From assembly GCA_028023455.1 (NCBI GenBank), contig JAQFVV010012398.1, positions 6,224,682 to 6,288,681 on the forward strand: a stretch of 64,000 nucleotides of DNA. Reading direction: 5' to 3'. Source of the stretch: Epiperipatus broadwayi (Eukaryota > Onychophora > Udeonychophora > Euonychophora > Peripatidae). Within the stretch, counting starts at the first letter, position 1; every line of letters begins with the position of its first letter. The notes under the pieces were generated by a model. The model was not told the origin of the DNA and made no database searches. It saw only the letters and a program-made list of their open reading frames with translations. The position numbers and the translations under genes are program-made. Positions 53,701-64,000 of the stretch are shown here, piece after piece.

Positions 53701-54366
53701 GTATTTATTTTTAAATCATTTTCATATTTGGAAGATCATATTTAGTATTTTATGATAAGTTTTAATTTCACAAGAACCTAGTTTAAATTTGGAAGGTGTT
53801 AAGATGTTTAGGGTAGTTACAATATCTGATTGTAATCCTAGCTTATTCTTTATCTCATTATAAATTTAAGAGATCATGTTGTATTTTATTTAAGAAGTAA
53901 TAATTTTGTTATTGATATAATTATGATAAGACATCAGCTTAGGAAATGTGTGTGTCTTATTTATTTTATTAACTAGGATTTCATTCAACATAAAGTATCA
54001 AAGAAATTTATTAGATTAAAATTCCTGAGATACCCTAATATAAGTTATGAACCATATTATTAAATTCATTTTAATATTACAAGTTTTACATTCAAAGATG
54101 AATCTTAAGTGACATAAATTTTCAAAGAAATTTAAAATATTTATAAGAATTAAATAATGTTTTTGTCTGGTCAAAGCAATAAGATGCTTGCTTATAAACC
54201 ACTTTGGATGAGAAAAAGGTGATTTATTAGATCTTTGTAGAAGAAAGAAATTTAAATGCAATCTCATTGGCATACATTTACAATAGTAATTTTTTTTACT
54301 TATGCTAGAGTGAGTTGATATTTCTATTTCTCTTCATTTATTAATATATTATTTTGTACTTTATTA
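50746..54366. other. AT-rich stretch, no supported gene
   Basis: 3.6 kb without a recognisable protein or repeat on either strand. 52,480-53,000 on the minus strand translates to amphipathic text rich in Lys, Asn and Ile with many stops, perhaps a very old element, but no family could be named. TA tracts near 50,415-50,430. Confidence 0.35.
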
Positions 54367-54368
54367 TA

Positions 54369-55565
54369 CACCTGGGTCTCATTTTATGTGGTAGATAGGT
54401 TTCACAGAAAACCCGCATTAAAAAAATCACACAAAAATATATTTAACTTACCTTGAAAAATGGGGGATACATTCTGTAATTTTCAGAAAGCACATAAAAG
54501 CAAAGCAACAAGGAAAAATTACTTTAAAATTCACATAAAAAAAAAATAAGGAAATAAAGTATGACTGATAAAAAATTTCAAATATTTGAAAAAAATTGAT
54601 ACAAGACAAACTTTTTTTACTAACAGTATTTAATTTTATATTTTTTCATACATATTTTAATCATTATCGCTATTTGACAATGTACGGTTCATTTGTAAAC
54701 TGATAAGAAATCAGATTCATCACAAGAGGAAGTACAACTAGTGCCATTGTCAGTCTTGTGCTATGTTAATGGTTTTCTGTCAACAATGTAATCGGTGATT
54801 AAACTTTGAGATGATGATTTTACTAATTGTTTATAAAGCTTGTGATATCCACAACTATTTAGCTATCATTGGAATTTAAGAGGTTGTTTATTTCAGCAAA
54901 CTCTCTCAGATTTCAGTATTTTCTGATGTTTTTCTTTGTCTCATATATCAATGTAAAATCTATGATTAAATGATTTTTACTTATCAGAAAATAATAAATT
55001 TGTCTTCATTTGATAGATATTTTTGTTTACTACTGAAATAAATTTTAAATGTTCACATTTTATTTCTGTATTAAAAAAATTAGATCACAGTCAAAATAAA
55101 AAAGATTTATACGTTATCGTTTCTAGAAAGATTATTTTCAGTTTACAATATCAACAAAATCTTTGTTATGTCTGATTATTTTTAAAAATCTAAAAGAGTG
55201 TTTATTTCTGTTATATCTAACAAAATATGTTTTAAAAGTTTAAAATTTTTGAATATTTATTGCGATATTTTTATATTCATAAGTATACATCTATTATTAA
55301 TATTTACTCATAAGTAAGATTCTAAATAACTTCAGGCCATATTCACATTAGGCGCTAATATAATATTATATTTTTTTAAAAAAAGTATTTCAAGTTAAAA
55401 TAAGTTATTAATAATTTAAATTTCTTGATATCAAATAAATAGAATGAAATATGAACTTCCTTATCGCATAAAAGAAACCCCACATAAAAAACTATTAAGA
55501 AGGAACATGAATTGCATAACTTCAAAATCACATTAAAAAAATCCACATAAAACAAGACCCAGGTG
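54369..55565. mobile_element. Pogo/Tigger-like element, copy 3 (full length, opposite orientation)
   Basis: CACCTGGGTCTC at the left and GACCCAGGTG at the right are both flanked by TA (54,367-54,368 and 55,566-55,567). Compared with copy 1 it is inverted: AACCCGCATTAAAAAAATCA and CCTTGAAAAATGGGGGATAC at its left correspond to the right end of copy 1. CpG sites are mostly TG or CA. A shared core (CAGATTCATCACAAGAGGAA near 54,712 and flanks) is the best-conserved internal part. No intact transposase frame. Confidence 0.75.
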
Positions 55566-55567
55566 TA

Positions 55568-56244
55568 TTTTATTATGTTTTCCCTGTATATTTTTGTATT
55601 TTGACATATATTATTGGAATACATTGGGCTTGGCTATCGAGAGTATTTTAACTCATACTTTGTCTTCAGCTGGTTTCTCTTTCTCTTCTATTTCTAGTAG
55701 GTTAGAGTATATAGCCTTCATTATGGAAATTATATAATCCATTTTAAATGAGCCAGGTTACTTGACAGTTTGAGAGTTAAGTCAAGCTTTCATATTGTAA
55801 ATCAGAATTATACATATAAATTTATATAACCACTACTTATTCTAATGCATGGTCTAATTCAGACATTAATTTTTTACAGGTAAAGTAAGCAATTACAGTC
55901 AGAGTATTTTATCTTCATCAAGCCCAATTTTGGGTCCTAGATTATTAATAAAAGCTATCATTATGTAATAAATTCATGAATAAGACTATACTGATGTCAC
56001 ACTCACCAGAAGGTGCCACTAGACAAAAATTCTTTATTCTAAATTATCCTGCATTATCCAGTGACAATAGAAAAATACCCTTACTAAAGAAAAAAAAATT
56101 TCTGGCAAGATGACATTAAAACTCAGAACTAAAATCTACTCAGAGTTGATTTCCCTTTAATAATCAGCTTGATCATGAAGATAGAAACTATGCTTATAAT
56201 CATCATGGTGGGATGGACAGTATACTAGTTATATAGATAGTCCA
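55568..56244. other. AT-rich stretch, no gene
   Basis: Nothing recognised. Confidence 0.35.
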
Positions 56245-56772
56245 ATGGTATATATATATATCTCATCAAGTGAAATATATATAAAATTGGTATTATTTTC
56301 TAATTGTGATTTTATTTTAAACTTTAAAAAATTTATTCTAAAACAATTTATTATGCAGATTATGGGTACTTTATCTAATTTAACTGATAGGTTTAAAATG
56401 ATTAGAAGAGGTTTAGACTTTAGGAATAATTTTAATTATTCAATTTTGATTTTTTTTTTAAAGTGCTTAGGAGCAAATGTGAAATTACTTATTATAATAA
56501 ATATTTTTAAAAATTCGCTGGGTTGATAAGTCTGGAGGAAAAAAAAGTTTTGTTAAACAAAATGAGTATGAATTGGAGTGTTTTAAAAAATGACTGCTGT
56601 TTCTTCTGTTTTAAATTTGTCCAATTATGTTTTGAATTTATCTAATTTGGCTATTTTAGGTAAATGTCCTGGTTTTGTTCCTTTTACTAATAAAAATGTA
56701 GTTTTTGATTTTATTTCTGCTATTGAATGTAGTAGTAATATTTCTGGTGAAAATAAAGTGTCTTTACAGGTT

Positions 56773-56861
56773 TTTTCATGTCAAAGCATCGACTGGGAAG
56801 TAAACCTGGGACAACTGCTTGTATGGCAGCTATGCTGACCACTCGACCACCAACGCTGGAC
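56773..56861 (-). mobile_element. tRNA-Gly-derived retroposed insertion, 12-bp TSD
   Basis: TCTTTACAGGTT at 56,761-56,772 and again at 56,862-56,873 brackets an 89-bp insert in the Penelope-like frame. The insert is a tRNA-like sequence on the minus strand plus a short tail of about a dozen bases ending in an A-run (complement of TTTTTTCATG). Removing it restores the flanking reading frame. Confidence 0.72.
56786..56856 (-). tRNA. tRNA-Gly(UCC)-like pseudogene
   Basis: Read on the minus strand it begins GCGTTGGTGGTCGAGTGG, then GTCAGCATAGCTGCC, an anticodon arm ending AAGCAGTTG, and TCCCAGGTTTACTTCCC (degenerate B box), ending GTCGATGC. This closely follows animal tRNA-Gly(UCC) text. The anticodon-loop bases have changed (CATACAA), U33 is lost and the acceptor stem is imperfect, so it is a pseudogene or SINE head, not a working tRNA. 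Confidence 0.65.
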
Positions 56862-57387
56862 TCTTTACAGGTTATTTTGAATAGTAAATTACTTAAAAGA
56901 AAAAAAATTGTTTTTGCCCCTAAGAAAATTAGTCTTTTTTTTAAAAAAAAAAAAAAATTGAAAGTCAATGATGTTATCTTGTTGAAAGAAGATAAAGGTG
57001 GTTGGTTAGTATAGTTAAATAATATTGATTTTGAAAGTAAAGTTTCTTTAGAATTAAATAATGGAAAGTATGCTATTTTAGATTCTGATCCTGGTAAAAA
57101 AAATAAAATGTAATTTGATTAAAATTATGAAAATTATGGAAAATAAAAAGATTTTTGATAGAGTTACTCATTTAAGTTGTTATCCTATTGATTATGTGGC
57201 TCCAAAGGCTTTCTTTAATTTGAAGTCTCATAAAGATAATTTTCCTTTAATAAGATGTATTTTTGAGTTTACAGGAGGAATTGTTGATAAATTATCAAAA
57301 TTTTTAATTTACTTCCAAATTAATGTTGATTGTATGATATTTTCAATCAATCAAAGTATCATAAAGTTTGTTATTTTAGAAGCATAA

Positions 57388-59556
57388 CACATGAAGGAGC
57401 ACTTGAATTCAGAACAACCACAGATTGGACTAACGACTTTAAAGAAGGTGGAGATATTTGATAATATTAGTATAGCAGTGTAGACACATATATGGTTGAA
57501 TATATACATAGTATATAGTCACTTCGATTTGTGATTTTTTTTTTTTTAAAGTTAAACATTTTAATAAAAGGTGAACGTTCTATTTCAAAATAATGTCAAG
57601 GATTAAATATCAAATTTTTAAGTAATAGGTTAATTATCAAAATAAATAAAAATCCTAAGCTTTTTTTTGTTACTAAATTGCATAATTAAATGTAAAAAAT
57701 AATCTAGATTTTTTTTCTTAAAATTATTAATTACCATTTCAACATTAAATTAAGCGTTATCATTGCTTTTGTATATAAATAGACGAATTACCGATTGTTA
57801 GAAGATTCATAATGTCACTGTTGTATAATGATTTATTCTTTAAAAATGTAAATGCTTTATTACTTTGTAAGTTCATTATAATTTGCATTGCGTTACTAGT
57901 AGATTCTAGAGCTTAAAGTCCATTGGTTGCGATTCAATTCTGTCATTTCCGGTGTTTAGGCTGTATTAGTAACTCTATAGTCATAAACCATTTCGATTAT
58001 TTATTATAATTTGTGAAAAAAACTTAAAATATAAAAAGCTAAAATTAATTTCTTACAAAATAAATAAGCTGATAGACATAACTAATGCAACTAGTTTAAT
58101 ATAAAAATCACGTGATTGGTTACTCGAAAGTTATTCATGTGGCATTTGAGCATCCAAGTGATGAGATAAATACGAGTTTTATTTGATGGATCAAACTGAG
58201 AACTGAAGTTAGCTGTAATTTAGTTATGTGAGGCTGAAGATCCCATTATGTTTTGTTGGCAATAATACAACCACACTCCACCCTGCATCTACATAATTAT
58301 TGCAAAGAAAATGATGCTTACGATTACCAGATTGATTAAAAATTTTACGTCATATAAAATATCAGTATACAATAATTATAATAATTTTCACAATAACTGA
58401 TTTGCTGAATTAAAAAAAATTATATGTTCATAATAAATGTTCCATGTGAGAAAATATTCATCTATTATCAGTTACACTATTTTCATGCAAAGTAAGGTCT
58501 GGTTCCTATTCACTTTTAATATATAATGGAAGTTGAACAATTAGAGGTACAAAAAAAATTATAAGAGCATTTCAATTTAATATATACATTCATAATAAAA
58601 AAATCTTATTGGGATATACATTTTTGGAAAAAATTCAAAATTTTATAAAAATATTATTAAATATCAAAAATAACACTTTCATTTCATTTTATTTTATTAA
58701 AAAGGATTTAAATACAACCATAAATATTATTTATTGTTTTTCCATAAAATATTATTTGGTATGCATAAATTTAATTTTTTTTTTACTATAAAATGATTTT
58801 TTTTAAATAATTTTTTTTTTTGATATATAGTAATTTTAAAATTTTTCTTATGAGTTTTTGAAAACATTTTACATATTTGTGGATTATTTATTTATATTTA
58901 AACTTTTAGATAAAAGATATGTGTAATATTTTGTTTTATTTTTAGATATGTTATGCACAATATTTATATACATCATTGTAAAACTACCCACAAAATGTAC
59001 ACTTGCAAAAAGACTGTTGACAGCAATGACTTTGCCAAATGGCTGCCTCATTTTTTGAATGTTTTTGATCTCATAGCCAAGGTATGCATTTTTGAGTATG
59101 CTGATAATCTGGTTATATTGATCTAGATCAACTGAGATAAGTACATAATTTCCTAAAAAATTAATAGTGGTTTGAAATCAGGTCTTTTCTTTCCTGATAA
59201 AATTTGAGGATTAAATAACATAAGTTGGGATGATCAGCATATCCCAAAACCCATGTAAAATTATTGCAGCATAGAGCAAATCCCTGGAAAATTTATATAG
59301 AGATATATTCATGACTGAAGCTGATAATATTATTGAATGTGGTTAGAACATGATGACTAATTATTTTTATGGACCAGTATCAGGAATCCTCATAATGTAA
59401 CCTATTCCAGGACTCTACCTGAGGTATGCATGTGATACAACCAATGACATATGGGACTGATGAGTTTATATCATAACAGAACAATGTGCATAAGAAAGAA
59501 AACTGAATAATAAATTTAATAAAAAATTTTAATTATTAAAATACCTATTATTTTTT
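57388..59556. other. AT-rich stretch, no gene
   Basis: No domain recognised. 57,880-58,290 has a few motif-like sites (TTTCCGG at 57,946, CACGTGATTGG at 58,107), but no exon follows. Long T runs at 57,535-57,547 and 58,770-58,820. Confidence 0.35.
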
Positions 59557-61200
59557 CTATTTCAAGCTTTTGCTTACAGGTTGTAATAGGCTTTTACTGC
59601 CCCTAATGTAGTCACTAAATTTGATACAGCTCATTTTCATATTATAATTGCATAAAGTTATACACTTTAGAGTTTCCAAATCCATTCTATTTCTTTCCTT
59701 CTTCAATTGACTATTTATTAAGGAAAAAATTCTTTCCATATCTGCAATATGAAAAGGTAATGCAAAATAATTTTGAATTGTTACAATTTCAGATGCTTGT
59801 TCAGTAAATTTTACTGATGTAAAGAATGTATGAATTTTCAAGTCAAACAGTTTCATTGTTTTAGAATTTGTTTGAGTCAACATTTTTTAATACTTTGAAC
59901 TGATCTATAAATATATTATCATCAATGGGTATACCAATCTTATTTAAACCAATATGGTATTTCTTTTAAATCCACTCAGCTAAAAGATGTAAATTTACTA
60001 AAATTTGAAGTAGTTTTTCCCAAATATGCTAAAGAAGTTTTATATAACTCTTGGACATCTTTTTTGAAGGAGTTTTTTTCTGTCTCTGACGGATCAATTT
60101 TTAAAAACATTTATTCAACAGAGTGTCGAATAAATTTATTTTCAATTCGTGTTTTCATCATCTGAATTGTTTCCTATATTATTTTTATTAATAATATTAT
60201 GGTTACATTATTATTTTCAATTTTAAAAATTTGTTTTCTAAAAATAGGCAGAAAATTATTGACTAATAAAAGATAACACTTATTCATCTGATTTGGAAAA
60301 AATCGTAGTAAAATTATCAGTGGCTTCTCTTCAGTTAAAAAATAAGACTTCAATCCATGTACAATTCAATGATTTTATGAATCGATTTACACATAGTTAA
60401 CCATCTAGTTTTAGACTGTGGAACTAGAGTTGAATATTTTATATGTAAAAAATCACAAAATTCTTTTAATTTTTCTCTTTGGACTGCATGAATGAAAAGC
60501 TAGGAAATTTTATTGCAATGATTTCAATATTACAGCATTATGCAAAATAAGAGCAGTACAACTCACATTCATTAAATTTTTGTTAATATTTTCACACAAT
60601 TTAAAAGTACATTATTATTTTTTTTCTATTGCATCTGCTGAAATTTACTAGTGCTATTGGCTCCATAAGCAATACATTTGCTAGAATCAGTATTAAATTC
60701 ATTGACACCATTTGCTATTAAATTATAAATAGCATCTTCTGTTTCATTTGGTAAATTATAAATTTTAAGTAAGTTTACTTGAATTCTGTTTTCTTTGGAA
60801 TAATAATGTAAAATCAAGGAGAACATTTTTGTTGCATTATAATAACTTGCTACCATGGATATACTGAAGAACTTAGCATTGTTTAAATCACTTTTAAGTT
60901 GTTGTTCACAGTGTGGTACCAATACTTGTGTAATTAACATGGTAGTTTAGAATCATTCACATGAAAATTTTGTGCAATCTTCAAGTCTGATAAAATGTTA
61001 CTAAATAAATTATTAACACAGTTCACTGAACAAAATGATTGATGGTGGTGAGCAATATAATATGCTGTTGTTAACTTACTTGCTGCAATGCTGTCTCCTT
61101 CTGCACTGTCTGTTTTGTATATGAAACAGGCTAGTTTTTCGATGTTGATGCCCATGAGAAATGTAATTTGTGTTTTTGATTGTTTATATGAGTTTTTATG
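59557..61200 (-). pseudogene. hAT-superfamily transposase remnant (ZNF862/KIAA1586-like)
   Basis: Minus-strand pieces cover the protein in order. KHKNSYKQ precedes GINIEKLACFIYKTDSAEGD and AYYIAHHHQSFCSVNC (60,934-61,190), the segment after a BED/TTF-type finger. VLVPHCEQQLKSDLNNAKFFSISMVA, ATKMFSLILHYY and LPNETEDAIYNLI (60,626-60,940) match the DUF4371-type N-terminal catalytic region, where the D of the SxDAS motif is replaced. FALPFHIADMERIFSLIN and KKERNRMDLETLKCI (59,557-59,883) match the C-terminal hAT dimerisation domain. The middle (59,890-60,620) is too broken to read reliably. hAT transposases cut and paste DNA with 8-bp target duplications. The copy is dead; a host-domesticated gene is excluded by the many stops. 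Confidence 0.85.
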
Positions 61201-61639
61201 TCAGATTTGCCACTCTGTGAAACTAATATAAACATTTCACAAATCACATTTCGCTTCATAATCATTGCACCTTATATATATAAACTTGCATTTCTGTGTA
61301 TTTTCATTGTTGCATATATAAGTCCTTTTTGGTATGCTGTCTATTGTTTAGCATTATTAATATACCTATTAATTTTATCACTGCAGAAAATTAATATCAA
61401 CAAAGAACTAGCAAAAATGACACTGTTAATCAAAGCAGTTGCAAGCATTCAATTTTTAGCCTACAAAAATCCAATTGCACATACTCCTATGTGAGGTTGG
61501 ACGAGAGCTTGTTTAGCTTGAGAACTCAGCCATACAACATATTAGAGATCTTTGTTTTGGTGTTGGAATTTACATGAAGTTTTTATAATATTACTGTAGA
61601 GACTGAAATAGACAGAGAGGGCCACGAAACTATCATTTT

Positions 61640-61791
61640 TGCAATGAATTATTTATGTATGACAAATAATAATTATGAGTATTTGTAAATAGGGACATAC
61701 TATGGTCCCAAAAAGACATTTTGGGGACACAGGGACATCTAATCAAAAATAGGGGCAAATCCCCCCAAAATTGGAATGTCTGGTCACCCTA
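61640..61791 (-). mobile_element. Right end of the hAT element with terminal inverted repeat
   Basis: On the minus strand the end reads TAGGGTGACCAGACATTCCA (61,772-61,791) and continues AATTTTGGGGGGATTTGCCC. This follows the TAGGGTGACCAGA-type terminus known from hAT elements of many animals. It lies about 600 bp upstream of the transposase start, as expected for the 5' end. The matching left end was not found to the left of 59,557, so that end is deleted or too decayed. Confidence 0.6.
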
Positions 61792-62000
61792 TATATGACC
61801 TGCTTTGTTGATATATATTTCTGTTTAAAAAGAAGTAATTTTGATTTTCTAATACTTACTGTTGTCATATATATGACTGTAAGCCTAAAATATGTGAGTT
61901 TCAAGATTTTCTGTGGTTCAAACCCTAAGAGTTTTTTTGTAAATAATAGTCTGTCAAAAGCAAGTTTGCTGCTGAACTTTTATTAGCATTGCTATTATTA

Positions 62001-63600
62001 TGGGCAGTACACCTTGTGCTTTAGGCAGTAGTCCTATGTTTGGCAAACAGCCAAGAATTAGATATATTAAATGTAGTAATAAGTTTCATGAATTATGTGT
62101 AATATCTGCTGGGACAGTACTGTATAAAAATGAAGTAGAAATGGAGCCTTATATTTGTAACAGATGTGCTCATAATTCAAGTATTAGTAACACAATGGAA
62201 GTCAATGAAAACAAAATGGATGATATTGGGTTAGAGATAAATGATTCACAAAAATTAGAAATTTTTAATGAACAAAATTTATTAGAAAGTGGAGGTAGTA
62301 ACATTTGTAAATTAATAGTAATTAATGTATATCTAAGGAAGATTTAATAACTGCAAGTCCTAATTTTGATAAAGGAAAAGGAAATCTAACTAAAATGGAT
62401 ACTAATTGTTTACTTATAAAAAAAAAACTAGTTTTTTATTGAATAGAATTTTAAATATTGTTACAGACTTATCAAGTGAAATTAAATTATTGGAAAAAAA
62501 AATATGATAAAAAATATGCTATTAAATATATCAGTTAATAATTTGGATACAATTTAAAATAATGATTTTGGAAGCACAATTGATGATGAGAATTTTGTTG
62601 TTTTAAATAAAGAAAGTAAAGTCAGTGAATTTTTTATTGTTGATTCAGATTTCCACCCACTGTTTAAGATAAATAGGAATTCTAGTGAAAGAATGGATAG
62701 ATTATAAAAGCAATAAGATATTATTAGTGTCTCTGATACTAAATCTAATTTTAAATTAAATAAACAAAAGAATAAAGTAAGTAAAATGAAAATTGGTCAT
62801 TATTTGAATGACCAATTTTCATTTTACTTACTGTCACATTATTATGATTTTAGACTTTCCTGATCCACTGGATTAATGAATCATTGTAGATTTCTAATCA
62901 AGATAAAATATCTAAAAAGTCATATGCCTTTTGTTTAAAAGATTGTACAGATAAGGAAAAAAAAGTTACATAACTGACTTTTATGGAAAGAATAGATAAA
63001 AATGTTAAAAGTGCAAATATTTCTCCTAATCAAGTTAATCATGTATTGAAAGCTGTTAAGACAAACATGAAATTTAACATTTTTTCTGCCTACAATGGAT
63101 AATAATACTTCTGCTAAAGATATGGTTACACATTTGAAAAGTACTTTAAATATAAATAGTGTGTGCTATAAACTAAACACTAAGTCTAAAAAATATTCAT
63201 TTTATTTATTTATATAAGAATGTTGAATCATATATTATAACACAACAAATGTACAATCACTTTTTCTTTTAAAATATGTTTTTCAATAATATCAACAAAT
63301 TAAAAAAAATATATGTTCAGTATTGATATAGAAAATAAAGTTTTTGGAAAGAAAAGGGAGAATGTGAATCTGATAAAAGTTAATGCTACTGCTATTTGGC
63401 CTGTGGATGCTGTGATAATGCATTTATATGGTAATTTAAAATATTTAAGAAATCCTAATGGTGATATAGTTAATTAAGGTAATCAACTATTTTTTGTACA
63501 AAAGGAGTAAAATTAAATTTCATTAGATATGTTGATTGGGTTTGTGATAAAAAGTCTTCTCCATTAGACTATATATTTGTAAAATAATATAAAAATTAAT
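62001..63600 (+). pseudogene. LINE ORF1 with PHD-like zinc finger, decayed
   Basis: The first frame (62,001-62,347) has CSNKFHELC and, 20 residues on, EPYICNRC. These are the second half of a C4HC3 PHD-type finger as found in ORF1 of CR1- and Jockey-like LINEs. Downstream fragments read NKVSKMKIGHYLND (62,775), AKDMVTHLKSTLNINSVCYK then KSKKYSFYLFI (63,117-63,220), and KVNATAIWPVDAVIMHLYGN (63,379-63,437). These match the region in such ORF1 proteins where a C.KL..K...YASF segment precedes an LWPEGV box. ORF1 proteins bind element RNA. Stops and frameshifts, a palindrome insertion at 62,776-62,832 and lack of a following endonuclease or RT make this a dead fragment. The clade is inferred. Confidence 0.6.
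62776..62832. repeat. Perfect 26-bp palindrome, 5-bp loop
   Basis: AGTAAGTAAAATGAAAATTG plus GTCATT (62,776-62,801) is exactly complementary to 62,807-62,832 around ATTTG. One arm continues the ORF1-like frame, so the other probably arose by local template switching. Confidence 0.85.
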
Positions 63601-64000
63601 AATGATTTTCTTTTATTTTTGAAATAATATTTTTGTGTTGTATGATGTTTTTTGTATAATTCCAAATTTTTTTTCAATAATGCATACATGTCAGAACATC
63701 TTGCATCCCCATCTTGATCTTAACCATTAAAGTGCAGCTAGTGTCATTATGGATAGTTCATTGAAAACATCCTTTCTACAACAGCATTAGTGTTGGGGCA
63801 ACATGGTGCACATTCAATCAATAATAAAAAATTTTCGTGGGAGATATATTATTTAAAATGCAAAAATAAGTAAATAATGCTTTCATTCAAAGAAACTCTC
63901 TAAAACTATGCTGAATCACTTTTGTTTGCTCTAAGGGGAATCCATCCAATTCTTATTTGGTAAATAGCAAATGTGCGCAATGTGTCAACATTACAGATTA
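63601..64000. other. AT-rich end of window, no gene
   Basis: Slightly more complex than average, but no family recognised. Any continuation of the LINE would lie beyond the window. Confidence 0.35.

Larger units (their letters stand above)
56245..57387 (+). pseudogene. Penelope-like element, N-terminal half
   Basis: In order along the plus strand: an N-terminal segment with LTDRFKMIRRGLDFR (56,370-56,420), then VLNLSNYVLNLSNLAILGKC and GFVPFTNKN (56,605-56,697), matching the NLSN..L..LLGKGLKFVPTP signature upstream of Penelope-like RTs. These are followed by VVFDFISAIEC and, after the tRNA-derived insertion, VNDVILLKEDKGGWLV (56,966-57,013), matching the IIILKADKGG motif. Then comes SLELNNGKYAILDSDPGKK, and finally APKAFFNLKSHKDNFPLIR and DKLSKFL (57,208-57,306), matching YGLPKIHK..PLRPIV..LSKFL. 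The catalytic half is absent. Stops and frameshifts abound. Its asparagine- and lysine-rich style resembles the 46.4-49.9 kb lineage, which lacks exactly this part, but no overlap exists to prove identity. Confidence 0.75.

Noticed and set aside
59455-59475. CTGATGA box as a possible hammerhead core
   Set aside because: No paired stem and no GAAA box at a suitable distance.
1-64000. CRISPR arrays, bacterial operons, riboswitches
   Set aside because: Tandem arrays here lack unique spacers of constant length, and codon content, introns-free transposon relics and repeat classes all indicate an animal nuclear genome.

Overview
The window looks like a gene-poor, AT-rich (roughly three quarters A+T by eye) nuclear segment of an invertebrate animal. 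Penelope-like retroelements with GIY-YIG endonuclease, RTE-type and PHD-bearing non-LTR elements, a hAT transposase remnant, pogo/Tigger-like TA-flanked elements, tRNA-derived insertions, and many (TA)n, (GT)n and poly-A tracts all point to a metazoan. The species cannot be read from the sequence. I found no intact host gene. Nearly all recognisable coding sequence is decayed transposable-element protein.

Layout. 1-6.3 kb: a dead RTE-type LINE split by nested insertions: a 223-bp hairpin with a 12-bp target-site duplication (TSD), a 384-bp head-to-head hammerhead-ribozyme dimer with a 14-bp TSD, and about 4.3 kb holding a gag-like pseudogene (-), a gypsy-type gag/zinc-knuckle pseudogene (+) and two tandem hammerhead-bearing repeats. 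6.5-13.3 kb: small dispersed repeats, a relative of a second hammerhead element, a tetranucleotide array and a GC-richer 1.2-kb island. 13.9-18.2 kb: a pogo-like element and a 5'-truncated LINE reverse transcriptase (-), bracketed by a 160-bp direct repeat. 22-26 kb: a small hairpin element and a 2.8-kb interrupted palindrome with two further palindromic elements near its centre. 26-41 kb: mostly unannotatable AT-rich sequence with tRNA-like fragments, tandem repeats and foldback elements. 41.6-50.7 kb: a Penelope-like cluster, made of a decayed copy (-) split around a hammerhead element with perfect 67-bp inverted repeats, then a much younger inverted dimer of a second Penelope-like lineage with an 11-bp TSD. 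54-57.4 kb: a full-length pogo-like element and the N-terminal half of another Penelope-like element carrying a tRNA-Gly-derived insertion. 59.5-63.6 kb: a hAT transposase pseudogene (-) with one terminal inverted repeat, and a decayed LINE ORF1 with a PHD-like finger.

The most interesting theme is the co-occurrence of Penelope-like elements with small repeats carrying type I hammerhead ribozyme folds. The best candidate (43,660-43,715) has all core nucleotides, a four-base-pair stem II and a two-part stem I. A second family is represented by four motifs at 1.1, 5.2 and 5.7 kb, including a head-to-head dimer with a TSD. Both a hammerhead element and the large Penelope-like element occur as head-to-head inverted dimers with 11-14 bp TSDs. 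A plausible but unproven reading is that the small ribozyme repeats are non-autonomous passengers of Penelope-like machinery.
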